A DNA stretch of 64,000 nt from Nocardia exalbida NBRC 100660 (GTDB lineage: Bacteria; Actinomycetota; Actinomycetes; Mycobacteriales; Mycobacteriaceae). The notes under the pieces are model-generated. The model was not told where the DNA came from and did no database searches. It saw only the letters and a program-made list of their open reading frames with translations. Location: NCBI RefSeq assembly GCF_000308575.1, contig NZ_BAFZ01000093.1:1-64000 (forward strand), given 5' to 3'. The first letter of the stretch is position 1. Each line of letters begins with the position of its first letter. Shown piece by piece: positions 9,325 to 18,341 of this stretch. Made by a program: the position numbers and the translations under genes.

Positions 9325-9804
9325 ATGGCACGTTCCCGTAAGCGTCGACCGCCCACCGCGCGGTCGGTGATCCGCCGTGGCCGCGGAGTACGCGGGCCGA
9401 TGCTGCCACCCACCGTTCCCGCTTGGCGGACCCGCGGCCAGAAGTTCGACCGGCTGGTGCTGGAGGCGTTCGCCCCCTTGGACTCCCGCTGGCACGACCG
9501 GCTCACCAAACTCGACATCGCGGTCGACGACGTTCCGAAAATTCGTCCGCTGCACCCCGATTCGGTCACCTGGCCGGACGAGGTGGTCGCCGACGGCCCG
9601 GTCCCGCTCTCCCGGCTCATCCCGGCAGGCGTCGATCGGCACGGCGCGGCGACCAGGGCGCGGGTGGTGCTGTTCCGCAAGCCGCTCGAACTACGCGCCA
9701 GCGACCCCGACGATCTGGTGGATCTGCTGCGCGAAGTGCTGGTCCAGCAGGTCGCGACCTACCTGGGCGTCGACCCGGACGTGATCGATCCGGAAGCCGA
9801 GTGA
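9325..9804 (+). CDS. Rv3259-like protein, metallopeptidase-family fold with lost active site
   Basis: A 159-residue protein related to the small zincin-like family usually annotated metallopeptidase (DUF1025-type). In active members an HExxH motif lies in the last helix before a G-I/V-D segment. Here the aligned stretch reads QQVATYLGVDPDVIDPEAE, so both histidines and the catalytic glutamate appear to be missing. The N-terminus is very basic (RSRKRRPPTARSVIRRGRG). ATG at 9325 is chosen over an upstream open frame to 9286. It follows whiB2 at a gap of about 120 bases, the same pairing as in mycobacteria. A structural or binding role is more likely than peptidase activity. Confidence 0.82.
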   Translation: MARSRKRRPPTARSVIRRGRGVRGPMLPPTVPAWRTRGQKFDRLVLEAFAPLDSRWHDRLTKLDIAVDDVPKIRPLHPDSVTWPDEVVADGPVPLSRLIPAGVDRHGAATRARVVLFRKPLELRASDPDDLVDLLREVLVQQVATYLGVDPDVIDPEAE

Positions 9805-10071
9805 GTCGCACCCATCCACGCGGCGGCGGTCCTCGAATGCCGTTGCGGGGCAAGCGCGGGCACATGTAGGCCGGCCGGTCGCTGGGTACCCCGGCACTTC
9901 CACTCCGCGACCGACCACTCGCGCGCGTCCGGGGGACGTCGTCCACAACGCCGCAGAGCGCGTCACGCGCACTGCGGAACGCCGTGCTGCCCTCGTTTCG
10001 TGGCATGCGGACCGAGATTCCTCGAGCGTGTCTGTCCCCATCGACGCGCCAGGGGGGTTACTCTCATCGGC

Positions 10072-10461
10072 GTGATTCCCATGCGTCGTTGCTGCCGTCC
10101 AGGCTGCAAGAATCCGGCCGTCGCGACGCTCACCTATGTGTACTCGGACTCGACGGCAGTGGTCGGACCACTCGCGACGGTCGCCGAACCGCACTCCTGG
10201 GATCTCTGCGAAACGCACGGCTCACGCATCACCGCTCCGAAAGGCTGGGAACTGGTTCGCCACGAAGGCGGATTCTCCTCCAGCACACCGGACGACGACG
10301 ATCTGACCGCGCTCGCCGAGGCGGTGCGGGAGGCCGGGCTGCGCCGCCGCCCGCCGGAGCGCGAGCAGCGCGGCTACCACGACTACTCTCCCCCGCCGCC
10401 GCGTACCACGCGAACGGGTCGCCGCGGCCATCTGCGCGTCCTGCCCGACCCGCCGTCCTGA
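10072..10461 (+). CDS. DUF3499 family protein (Rv3258c homologue)
   Basis: A 129-residue protein of unknown function conserved across actinobacteria. The N-terminus MRRCCRPGCKNPAVATLTYV followed by WDLCETH looks like a small zinc ribbon with Cys and His ligands. The C-terminal third is proline- and arginine-rich and probably disordered. GTG at 10072 fits the homologue's start; ATG at 10081 is the alternative. It sits directly before the phosphomannomutase gene on the same strand (gap 51 bases), the same order as Rv3258c-Rv3257c. Confidence 0.85.
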   Translation: MIPMRRCCRPGCKNPAVATLTYVYSDSTAVVGPLATVAEPHSWDLCETHGSRITAPKGWELVRHEGGFSSSTPDDDDLTALAEAVREAGLRRRPPEREQRGYHDYSPPPPRTTRTGRRGHLRVLPDPPS

Positions 10462-10512
10462 TCGACGAGGACGGTGTCGGACCGGTCCGGTGCAACCACT
10501 AGGGTGTTGGGC

Positions 10513-11889
10513 ATGACAGTCGCCCGCTCTGCCGAATTCGTGAACGCGGTGATCAAGGCCTACGACGTTCGCGGTGTGGTCGGTGAACAGATCGACGCGG
10601 AATTCGTCAGGGACGTCGGCGCGTCCTTCGCCCGGCTGATGCGCGCCGAGGGCGCGCACCGGATCGTCATCGGTCACGACATGCGCGACTCCTCACCCGA
10701 GCTGTCTGCCGCCTTCGCCGATGGCGCGCTCGGCCAGGGCCTGGATGTGGTGCACATCGGCCTCGCGTCCACCGACCAGCTGTACTTCGCTTCCGGCCGC
10801 CTGGACTGCCCGGGCGCCATGTTCACCGCCAGTCACAACCCGGCCCGGTACAACGGCATCAAGCTGTGTCGCGCCAAAGCCCTTCCGGTCGGGCAGGACA
10901 CCGGTCTGGCCACCATCAAGAACGAGCTGATCGAGGGCGTGCCCGCGTACGCGGGCGAGCGCGGCGCCGCGACGGAACTGGACCTGCTGGCCGAATACGC
11001 GGAGTTCCTGCGCGGTCTGGTCGAGCTCGGCGGCATCCGGCCCCTCACCATCGCGGTGGACGCGGGCAACGGCATGGGCGGGCACACGGTGCCCGCGGTG
11101 CTGGGCGCGCTGCCCCAGGTGAAGATCGTGCCGCTGTACTTCGAGCTGGACGGCAACTTCCCGAACCACGAGGCCAACCCGCTCGACCCGGCCAACCTGG
11201 TGGACCTGCAGAAGCTGGTCCGCGAATCCGGCGCGGACATCGGCTTGGCCTTCGACGGCGACGCCGACCGCTGCTTCGTGGTCGACGAGAACGGCGAGCC
11301 GGTGTCACCGTCGGCGATCACCGCCCTGGTCGCCGAGCGCGAGCTGGGCAAGGAGCCCGGCGCGGTGATCATCCACAATCTGATCACCTCCCGCGCGGTG
11401 CCGGAGCTGGTGCACGAGCTGGGCGGGACGCCGGTGCGCACCCGGGTCGGCCACTCGTTCATCAAGCAGGAGATGGCCGCCACCGGAGCGGTGTTCGGCG
11501 GCGAGCACTCCGCGCACTACTACTTCCGCGACTTCTGGGGCGCCGACTCCGGGATGCTCGCCGCGCTGCACGTGCTGACCGCGCTCGGCGAGAAGGACCG
11601 GCCGGTGTCGGATCTGATGGCGTCCTACGCGACCTACGCGGCCTCCGGCGAGATCAACTCCACGGTGGCCGACGCCGCGGCGCGGACATCGGCCGTGGTG
11701 GACGCCTTCGCGGACCGGGCGCACTCGGTGGACCGCCTCGACGGGGTGACCGTGCAGCTGGCCGACAACGCCTGGTTCAACCTGCGCGCGTCGAACACCG
11801 AGCCGTTGCTCCGGCTGAATGTCGAGGCCCGATCGGCGGAGGAAGTAGACGCACTCGTGACCGAGATCCTGAGCATCGTGCGCTCCTGA
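10513..11889 (+). CDS. pmmA: Phosphomannomutase / phosphoglucomutase
   Basis: This cytosolic enzyme interconverts mannose-6-phosphate and mannose-1-phosphate, feeding GDP-mannose and polyprenyl-mannose synthesis for PIM, lipomannan and glycoprotein mannosylation. The protein is 458 residues. The phosphoserine loop TASHNPARYNGIKLC and the metal-binding loop DGDADRCF are intact, and the C-terminal phosphate-binding SNTEPLLRLNVEA is present. ATG at 10513 is used. It is called manB or pmmA in mycobacteria. It runs in the same direction as the TobH-like gene and manA, so these three likely form one mannose module. Confidence 0.95.
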   Translation: MTVARSAEFVNAVIKAYDVRGVVGEQIDAEFVRDVGASFARLMRAEGAHRIVIGHDMRDSSPELSAAFADGALGQGLDVVHIGLASTDQLYFASGRLDCPGAMFTASHNPARYNGIKLCRAKALPVGQDTGLATIKNELIEGVPAYAGERGAATELDLLAEYAEFLRGLVELGGIRPLTIAVDAGNGMGGHTVPAVLGALPQVKIVPLYFELDGNFPNHEANPLDPANLVDLQKLVRESGADIGLAFDGDADRCFVVDENGEPVSPSAITALVAERELGKEPGAVIIHNLITSRAVPELVHELGGTPVRTRVGHSFIKQEMAATGAVFGGEHSAHYYFRDFWGADSGMLAALHVLTALGEKDRPVSDLMASYATYAASGEINSTVADAAARTSAVVDAFADRAHSVDRLDGVTVQLADNAWFNLRASNTEPLLRLNVEARSAEEVDALVTEILSIVRS

Positions 11890-12007
11890 CTGGAATAGTG
11901 GAATCACAGGCCTTGGATTCGCCCGGCTCGGTCTCGGTGTGGCAGCTGGACCGGGTGGGCGCGGGGGCGGAAAAGATACAGCGCGATGAGGGGAGGTGGG
12001 ACGCCCG

Positions 12008-13210
12008 ATGATCGCTGGAACACCGGTGCTCGACCTCGACGATGCCGCTTCACTCGAGGCCGCCGACGCAGGCGGCGCCCTTCGCTCGGCCGCCTCGGGC
12101 GGCGCCCAGGTGCGCGCTACCGCGGCCGCCGTGGGTGAGCACGCACTCGCCCGATTGGCCGATCTGCGGCCGCGCAGCGTGGTGCTGGTCTCCGGTTCCG
12201 GACGTGCCGCGCGTGCCGCCGGACTGCTCGTGGCCGCACTCGGGGACCGCGCGGGCCTGCCCGTCGTGCCCGCCACCGCCCTCCCGCCGTGGGTGGGGCC
12301 GCTCGACGTGGTCCTGGTCTCCGGCGACGACGCGGGTGATCCCCGCCTGATCGATGCCGTCGACCGGGCGCTGCGTCGCGGCGCCGAGGTGGTCGTCGCC
12401 GCGCCGCACGAGGGGCCGCTGCGCGCCGCCGCGGCCGGTCGCGCCGCCGTTCTGGAACCCAGGGTGCAGGTCCTCGGGCACAACCGCCTGCTGCGCTTCC
12501 TGGCCGCCGGAATCGCGGTCCTGCGCGCGGTCGACCCCCAGCGCACCGGAGCCGCCGTGCCCGAACTCGCCGAACTGGCCGACGTGCTGGACGCGGAGGC
12601 GCTGCGCGACGGCCCGCACAACGAGGTCTTCCACAACCCCGCCAAGACGCTGGCGGCCCGCATGCAGCAGCGGGGCATCGTGCTCGCGGGCGATTCGCCC
12701 GCCGCCGCCGAACTGGCCGAGCACGGCGCCGAGGTGCTGCTGCAGACGGCGGGCAAGGTGGCCACCGCGGTGGATCTGGCCGAGGCCGTGTCGGCGCGGA
12801 CCCGGATCGCCGAGGCGGCGGGCGAACCCGCGCCCGGCTTCGACCCGATGTTCCACGACGAGGAGCTGGACGGCCCCGCGCCCGTGGAGCGCATCAGGGT
12901 GTTCGTGCTCAGCGCCGATCGCGATCGCGCGGCCGCGCGCCGCCGAGTCGCGATCTTCGGCGGTGGTGGACCGAATCTGGTGGACGCCGACCTGGTGAAC
13001 GCCGATGTCGATCTGCTGCACACCGAGATGACCGACCCCGCCGCTCCCGCGCAGGCCCACGCCGAAGAGCCCGCGCAGGCGAACGGCACCGAACTCGAAC
13101 AGCTCGCGGTGCTCGCGCTGCGACTGGAGATGGCCGCCGCCTACCTGCGGCTGATCGGCGCGCGCACCGCCGCGACCGACGGCCAGGGGCAGTACGGGGG
13201 CAGCTACTAG
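12008..13210 (+). CDS. TobH/SIS-domain protein (Rv3256c homologue)
   Basis: A 400-residue protein with a sugar-isomerase-like fold, conserved between the phosphomannomutase and manA genes in mycobacteria and relatives. The middle segment PRSVVLVSGSGRAARAAGLL and the phosphate-binding-like VSGDDAGDPR fit a SIS domain, with a second half carrying HNEVFHNPAKTLAARM. No catalytic role has been established for the family. GGGAGG 11 bases before ATG 12008 supports this start. Its stop overlaps the manA start by one base, so the two are coupled. Confidence 0.82.
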   Translation: MIAGTPVLDLDDAASLEAADAGGALRSAASGGAQVRATAAAVGEHALARLADLRPRSVVLVSGSGRAARAAGLLVAALGDRAGLPVVPATALPPWVGPLDVVLVSGDDAGDPRLIDAVDRALRRGAEVVVAAPHEGPLRAAAAGRAAVLEPRVQVLGHNRLLRFLAAGIAVLRAVDPQRTGAAVPELAELADVLDAEALRDGPHNEVFHNPAKTLAARMQQRGIVLAGDSPAAAELAEHGAEVLLQTAGKVATAVDLAEAVSARTRIAEAAGEPAPGFDPMFHDEELDGPAPVERIRVFVLSADRDRAAARRRVAIFGGGGPNLVDADLVNADVDLLHTEMTDPAAPAQAHAEEPAQANGTELEQLAVLALRLEMAAAYLRLIGARTAATDGQGQYGGSY

Positions 13211-14430
13211 TGCACGAACTCGTTGGTGCGCTGCGCTCGTATGCCTGGGGCTCGCGCACCGCGCTCGCTCAGCTGTGCGGCAGGCCGGTGCCATCGGCGC
13301 ATCCGGAAGCGGAATTGTGGTTCGGCGCCCACCCGGCCGACCCGGCGTACGTCAAGATCGGGGACAGCCCCACCTCGCTGCTGGAACTGATCGCCGCCGA
13401 CCCGGACCGGGAGCTGGGCTCGGCCGCAACCAGGTTCGGCGAGAAGCTGCCGTTCCTGCTCAAGGTCCTGGCCGCGGAGGAGCCGCTGTCGCTGCAGGCG
13501 CACCCGAGCACCGAGCAGGCGCGGGCCGGTTTCGACCGGGAGAATCGGGCGAAGGTGCCGTTGGATTCACCCCTGCGCAACTACCGCGACGACAATCACA
13601 AGCCGGAGCTGGTCGTCGCGCTGGAGCGGTTCGAGGCGCTGGCCGGTTTCCGCGAACCGCACCGCACCGTCGCATTGCTGCGCGCGCTGGCGGTGGACGG
13701 GTTGCGCTCCTACTGCGAACTCCTCGCCGCGCAGCCGGATTCCGCGGGCCTGCGCACGCTGTTCACCACCTGGATCACGCTGCCGCAGCACGTGCACGCC
13801 ACGCTGCTGCCCGAAGTGCTGGACGGCTGCGTGCGATATCTGTCCGGCAAGGGCACGCGCGAGTTCACGGCCGAGGCGCGCACGACGCTAGAACTGGCCG
13901 AGGCCTACCCCGGCGACGCCGGTGTGCTGGCGGCGCTGCTGCTGAACCGGGTGACGCTGGAGCCGGGCCAGGGCTTGTTCCTCGCGGCCGGGAATCTGCA
14001 CGCCTACCTGCGCGGGGTGGGGGTGGAGATCATGGCCAATTCCGACAACGTGCTGCGCGGCGGCCTCACCCCCAAGCACGTCGACGTGCCGGAACTGTTG
14101 CGGGTGCTGGATTTCGAGCCGATCGGCCTGCCGGTGGTGCTGCCCGAGCCGGCCGGTGACGGATCGGTGCGCTACCGGACGCCCGCCCCCGAGTTCGCGC
14201 TGCGCCGCTTCGACCTGGTCGCCGGGTCCGCGCGGGTGCCGCTGACCGCGGCGGGGCCTGGCATCGTGCTGTGCACGGCGGGAACCGTGCGCCTGTTCCG
14301 GGACGGCTCGTCGCTGGAACTCACCCGCGGCGGCGCGGCGTGGATCTCCGCCGCCGACACCGATATCCGCGCGCAGGCGGTGGACGGTCGCGTCCAGCTG
14401 TTCTGCGCGTGCGTCGGTGCGGCCGGCTGA
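13210..14430 (+). CDS. manA: Mannose-6-phosphate isomerase, class I
   Basis: This zinc enzyme interconverts fructose-6-phosphate and mannose-6-phosphate, the entry to mannose donors. At 406 residues it has the type-I cupin signatures: LQAHPSTEQARAGF, DDNHKPELVVALERF, and the zinc and substrate segment GLFLAAGNLHAYLRGVGVE followed by MANSDNVLRGGLTPKHVD. The GTG start at 13210 shares a base with the preceding stop (TAGTG). It acts directly before the phosphomannomutase encoded two genes upstream. Confidence 0.95.
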   Translation: MHELVGALRSYAWGSRTALAQLCGRPVPSAHPEAELWFGAHPADPAYVKIGDSPTSLLELIAADPDRELGSAATRFGEKLPFLLKVLAAEEPLSLQAHPSTEQARAGFDRENRAKVPLDSPLRNYRDDNHKPELVVALERFEALAGFREPHRTVALLRALAVDGLRSYCELLAAQPDSAGLRTLFTTWITLPQHVHATLLPEVLDGCVRYLSGKGTREFTAEARTTLELAEAYPGDAGVLAALLLNRVTLEPGQGLFLAAGNLHAYLRGVGVEIMANSDNVLRGGLTPKHVDVPELLRVLDFEPIGLPVVLPEPAGDGSVRYRTPAPEFALRRFDLVAGSARVPLTAAGPGIVLCTAGTVRLFRDGSSLELTRGGAAWISAADTDIRAQAVDGRVQLFCACVGAAG

Positions 14431-14504
14431 CCGATCCGGAACGCCCATCCCCAGGTGCCCTAGTCTGTTCGCGGGTATCTCGAAAACAGAGAGGACATGC
14501 TTCC

Positions 14505-15431
14505 ATGTCGGCTGGCGGTGGCAAGAAGGCGATCATCGCGGCGTTGACCGCGAACGCGGGGATCGCCGCGGCGAAATTCGTCGGTGCGGCGATCACGGGT
14601 TCGGGGTCGATGCTCGCCGAGGCCGTGCACTCCGTGGCCGACACGGGCAACCAGGGACTGCTGCTGCTGGGGCAGCAGCGTGCCGCGAAGGAAGCCGACG
14701 AGCTGCATCCGTTCGGGTACGCGCGCAATCGCTACTTCTATTCGTTCATCGTGGCGCTCGTGCTGTTCACCCTCGGCTCCGGTTACGCCGTCTACGAGGG
14801 CATCCACAAGATCCAGCATCCCGAGGAGCTGAGTTCGCCGATCGTGGCGGTCGTCATCCTGGTGCTCGCGATCGCGTTGGAGTCCTACAGCTTCACCACG
14901 GCGGTGCGCGAGTCCGCGCCGCTCAAAGGCAACGCGAGCTGGTGGCGGTTCATCCGCAATTCGCGCAGTCCGGAGCTTCCGGTGGTGCTGCTGGAGGACA
15001 CCGGCGCGCTGATCGGTCTGGTCTTCGCGTTCGCGGGCGTCGGCCTGACCATGCTCACCGACGACCCGGTCTGGGACGGCGTCGGCACCCTGGCCATCGG
15101 CGGCCTGCTCGGCGTTATCGCGGTGGTGCTCATCGTGGAGATGCAGAGCTTGCTGATCGGTGAGGGCGCAACGCCGGAGGAGAACCGGCGGATCCGGACG
15201 AGCCTGGTCGACGAGACCCGCATCGATCGGGTGATCCACCTCAAGACGCAGTATCTCGGCCCGGACGAATTGCTCGTGGCCGCGAAGATCGGCGTGGTGC
15301 CCGGTCTCGACGTCGCCGCGATCGCCGACGCCATCGATGACGCCGAGTCCCGCGTCCGTGCGGCGGTCCCCGCGGCGCGCGTCATCTACCTCGAACCCGA
15401 TCTCTACCGCACCGAACTCGCCAAGGGATAG
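14505..15431 (+). CDS. Cation diffusion facilitator family transporter
   Basis: A 308-residue inner-membrane metal/proton antiporter, probably for zinc, iron or manganese efflux. About six transmembrane segments are seen, then a short cytoplasmic domain. The CDF metal site in helix 2 is visible as AEAVHSVADTGNQ (HxxxD), and helix 5 contains LLEDTGALIG, so one of the usual acidic/His positions is EDxxx rather than HxxxD. There is no His-rich loop. GAGAGG lies about 10 bases before ATG 14505. The gene follows manA by 74 bases and may be read through from it, although its function is unrelated. Confidence 0.88.
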   Translation: MSAGGGKKAIIAALTANAGIAAAKFVGAAITGSGSMLAEAVHSVADTGNQGLLLLGQQRAAKEADELHPFGYARNRYFYSFIVALVLFTLGSGYAVYEGIHKIQHPEELSSPIVAVVILVLAIALESYSFTTAVRESAPLKGNASWWRFIRNSRSPELPVVLLEDTGALIGLVFAFAGVGLTMLTDDPVWDGVGTLAIGGLLGVIAVVLIVEMQSLLIGEGATPEENRRIRTSLVDETRIDRVIHLKTQYLGPDELLVAAKIGVVPGLDVAAIADAIDDAESRVRAAVPAARVIYLEPDLYRTELAKG

Positions 15432-15457
15432 GTCCGCCTGGAGCGGAGACGGTGCCT

Positions 15458-15480
15458 CGCACGGCGCGCGAGTCCGTGCG
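15458..15480. terminator. Possible bidirectional terminator between convergent genes
   Basis: CGCACGG at 15458-15464 pairs with CCGTGCG at 15474-15480 across a 9-base loop, in the 72-base gap where the CDF transporter gene (plus) meets the oxidoreductase gene (minus). The stem is short. Confidence 0.35.
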
Positions 15481-15503
15481 GGGACCGGCGCGAACGGGCG
15501 GTT

Positions 15504-16973
15504 TCAGCGGTGCTGGAAAGCGGGAGTGCGTAAGAGGTCGAGCGGATCGGTGCGGATGGTGAAGCGTTCGCGCAGGGCGTGGCGGGCGGCGTGCAGCCCG
15601 CTCATGCCGTGCACCCCGGGGCCGGGTGGCGTCGCGGACGAGCACAGATAGACACCGGGGATCGGTGTGGCATAGGGATTCCAGCGCGGGGCGGGGCGGA
15701 ACGCGAACTGACGCAACGTCATCGCGCCCGCGGAGATGTCGCCGCCGATGTAGTTGGCGTTGTGCGAGGGCATTTCCGCGGCGGTGATCACGTTCCTGGC
15801 GACGATCAGGTCGCGGAAGCCCGGCGCGAACCGCTCGACCTGAGCGATCACGTCCTCGCTGACATCGCGGGTGGAGCCGTTGGGCACATGGGCGTAGGTG
15901 TAGAAGGTGTGGCCGCCGGCGGGCGCGCGCGTGGAATCGACCACACCGGGCTGGATGGACAGCACATAGGGGCGTTCGGCGTGCCGTCCCATGGCCACGG
16001 CGTGCTCGGCGGCCATAGCCTCGGCGCGGGTGCCGATGACGTGTACCGTTCCGGCCAGCGCACAGCCCTCGGCCTGCCACGGCACCGGCCCGGAGAGCGC
16101 GAAGTCGATCTTGCACGCGGCGCCGCCGTACCGGAAACGCCGCAACCGCTTCGCATACCGCGCGGGCAACCGGTGCTCGGCGATCCGCAGTAGTTCGGCA
16201 GGGGCGAGATCGAGCAGAACCGCGCGGGCATCGGCGAACTCGTCGATCGAGTCGACCCGGTGCCCGGTGTGCACCCGGCCGCCGAGGCGTTCGAGTTCGG
16301 CGATGAGCGCGTCGGGAATGGCCTGACTGCCGCCGCGCGGTATCACCCAGCCTCCGGCATGCGCCAGCGTGCCGAGCAGCAGTGCGGCGCCTGCGGCCGT
16401 GATCGCGCGCGGCGGGATGATCGCGTGGGTGGCGATACCGGTCAGCAGGGCGGGTGCGACCTGCTCGCGGAACCTGATGTCCCACAGCGGCGAGCCCTGC
16501 TCCACGGTGCGCAGGCCGAAACGGATCGCGGTGGCGAGCCCGGAGGGGACGCGGCGCAGATCCGACATCGCGATGTCGACCACGTCGGGCCAGTGCCGCA
16601 CCAGCGGCGCGAACAGTTTGCGCCAGGTCGGGCCGTCGGGACCGAGAGCCTCGACCGTCCGTTCCAGGTCCCGCCAGGCCAGCCCGGCCACGCCCCCGTC
16701 GAGCGGATGGGCGTAGGAGACCTCCGGCGCGAGCAGCTCGACGCCGTGCGCGGGCAGATCGAACGCCCGGAAGAACGGGGAGGCCGCCGCCATCGGATGC
16801 GCGCCGGCACAGACGTCGTGCCGGTAGCCGGGCAGGGTCAGTTCCGCTGTGCGGGAACCACCCCCGGCCGTATCCTCGGCCTCGTAAACCTCCACGGCGA
16901 GCCCCGCCCGGGCCAGGATCACCGCGGCGGCGAGGCCGTTCGGTCCGGAACCGACCACCACCACATCAGCCAT
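15504..16973 (-). CDS. FAD-dependent oxidoreductase, phytoene-desaturase-like
   Basis: A 489-residue flavoprotein of the phytoene desaturase/amine oxidase class. The N-terminal dinucleotide fold VVVVGSGPNGLAAAVILARAG and the following E residue (VEVYEAEDTAGGGSRT) bind FAD. The C-terminal GVYLCSSATPPGPGVHGMSG is the usual flavin-contact motif of this family. No other carotenoid genes lie nearby, so the true substrate is unknown; members of this group act on carotenoids, retinoids or lipids. ATG at 16973 is used. It converges on the CDF gene and is alone in its transcription unit. Confidence 0.85.
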   Translation of the reverse strand: MADVVVVGSGPNGLAAAVILARAGLAVEVYEAEDTAGGGSRTAELTLPGYRHDVCAGAHPMAAASPFFRAFDLPAHGVELLAPEVSYAHPLDGGVAGLAWRDLERTVEALGPDGPTWRKLFAPLVRHWPDVVDIAMSDLRRVPSGLATAIRFGLRTVEQGSPLWDIRFREQVAPALLTGIATHAIIPPRAITAAGAALLLGTLAHAGGWVIPRGGSQAIPDALIAELERLGGRVHTGHRVDSIDEFADARAVLLDLAPAELLRIAEHRLPARYAKRLRRFRYGGAACKIDFALSGPVPWQAEGCALAGTVHVIGTRAEAMAAEHAVAMGRHAERPYVLSIQPGVVDSTRAPAGGHTFYTYAHVPNGSTRDVSEDVIAQVERFAPGFRDLIVARNVITAAEMPSHNANYIGGDISAGAMTLRQFAFRPAPRWNPYATPIPGVYLCSSATPPGPGVHGMSGLHAARHALRERFTIRTDPLDLLRTPAFQHR

Positions 16974-17104
16974 ACCCCCACGCTACCGGCCGACCGGCCT
17001 TCGACGTGCTCGCCGACACCACCCCCTGCGCGACCGGCACGCCGACCGGGTCCGGGCATGGGGCTCCCGACTCCGGGCACGGGTCCCCGTACGTGTGTGG
17101 CCGG

Positions 17105-17698
17105 TCACCGTGCACGCTCCACGGTTATCGCGGCGAGCCACTCCGCCACCAAGAGTTCACATCGCTGGCTTCGCAGCCCCGGTCGGAGACGACCGCCGCG
17201 TTCCAGGGTGGCCAGGCCGTGCAGGGCGCTCCAGGCGACCTCGATGCGGGCGCCGAGGTCGGGGTCGCCGACCACGGGGCGGAACAAGGCTTCCAGGTCA
17301 TCGAACGCCTCACGCAGCGGCAGGGGCGCTTCCGGTCCGAAGGTGAGATCGGTGTTCATCAGCAACATCGCGTCGTAGAGCGCCGGGTTGACCGCGGCGA
17401 ATTCCAGGTACGCCCGCGACACCGCGCGCAGTCGGCCTGCATCGTCGGAATCCTCGGGTCGCGCCCGTCGCAAGACCTCGGTGAGTTCGGCGAAACCTTG
17501 CTCCGCGACCGCGGAGACGATCGCCGACTTCCCCGCGAAGTGGCTGTACAGCACGGGTTGGCTGCGTTCGATCCGTTCGGCGAGGCGTCGCACGGTGACC
17601 GCCTCCCACCCTTGTGCTTCGGCGAGTTCGCGTGCGGTGTCGATGATGCGCTGCCTGCGTTCGGCCCGCTCGCGTTCCTTACGCGTGTGAGTGGTCAT
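17105..17698 (-). CDS. TetR-family regulator divergent from a DUF4267 gene
   Basis: A 197-residue repressor-type protein. The helix-turn-helix is VTVRRLAERIERSQPVLYSH, and the C-terminal helical part has the WHG-type ending (VAWSALHGLATLERGG). It is divergent from the DUF4267 membrane protein with a 107-base shared region containing two identical palindromes, one nine bases before each end. It very likely represses both genes by binding these sites. The ligand is unknown. Confidence 0.92.
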   Translation of the reverse strand: MTTHTRKERERAERRQRIIDTARELAEAQGWEAVTVRRLAERIERSQPVLYSHFAGKSAIVSAVAEQGFAELTEVLRRARPEDSDDAGRLRAVSRAYLEFAAVNPALYDAMLLMNTDLTFGPEAPLPLREAFDDLEALFRPVVGDPDLGARIEVAWSALHGLATLERGGRLRPGLRSQRCELLVAEWLAAITVERAR

Positions 17699-17707
17699 CC
17701 TTCGATT

Positions 17708-17720
17708 CTAGCGACGCTAG
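17708..17720. promoter_or_regulatory. 13-bp palindromic operator, copy 1
   Basis: CTAGCGACGCTAG is a perfect palindrome around a central A. It lies ten bases upstream of the tetR start and is repeated exactly at 17758-17770. Being next to the tetR start fits autorepression. Confidence 0.75.
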
Positions 17721-17757
17721 ACAAACTATCGAAGCTCTGTTAGTTTCACTATTAGTT

Positions 17758-17770
17758 CTAGCGACGCTAG
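17758..17770. promoter_or_regulatory. 13-bp palindromic operator, copy 2
   Basis: This is an exact second copy of CTAGCGACGCTAG, centre-to-centre 50 bases (about five helical turns) from copy 1 and 35 bases before the DUF4267 start. Between the copies lies another inverted pair, AAACTA (17723-17728) and TAGTTT (17741-17746), which may mark the promoters. Confidence 0.75.
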
Positions 17771-17805
17771 GTTTCACAGTAAGACTTTCAGCCAGGAGCA
17801 CCGCC

Positions 17806-18231
17806 ATGACCCTCTCCCGCATCGCCACCGCCCTGTCCGTGATCGGCGCCGCGTTCATCCTCTACATCGGCATCAGCTACCTGTTCGCGCCGGACACCAT
17901 CGCTCCCGGCTTCGGCCTGCCCGCCTGGCCGGACGGTGACGCGGCGGCGTTCATGAACCTCAAAGGCGTGCGGGACACCGTCTTCGGCGTGTTGATCCTG
18001 GTCCTGCTCGGCCTGCGACAGCGGTACGCGCTCGGCATCGTGACCTCGGTGGTCGCACTCGTGCCGGTCGGCGACATGCTCACCGTGCTCAGCTGGAACG
18101 GTTCGGCCGCCGCGGCATTCGGCATCCACGGCCTGACCGCCGCCCTGGTGGCGCTGACCGGTGGGCTGCTGATCCGGGAGCACAGTCTGGACAAGCGCCG
18201 CGCCGCCGATCCGGTCGCCGTGGCCGCCTGA
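17806..18231 (+). CDS. DUF4267 family small membrane protein
   Basis: A 141-residue protein with four hydrophobic segments and no charged active-site motif, matching the DUF4267 family, whose function is unknown. The sequence begins MTLSRIATALSVIGAAFILY. An AGGAG site lies upstream. It is divergent from the TetR gene and is the obvious target of its paired operators, so it is probably induced by whatever compound that regulator senses. Confidence 0.85.
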   Translation: MTLSRIATALSVIGAAFILYIGISYLFAPDTIAPGFGLPAWPDGDAAAFMNLKGVRDTVFGVLILVLLGLRQRYALGIVTSVVALVPVGDMLTVLSWNGSAAAAFGIHGLTAALVALTGGLLIREHSLDKRRAADPVAVAA

Positions 18232-18341
18232 GGCGACGTAGCGGGAGCGCGTGATCCAGAACACTTTCGCGCGACCGCCGATGACTTTCCGAAGCCCGCT
18301 CCGTCCACACGATCGAACGCACGACGAGCAAGGAGATCGAC

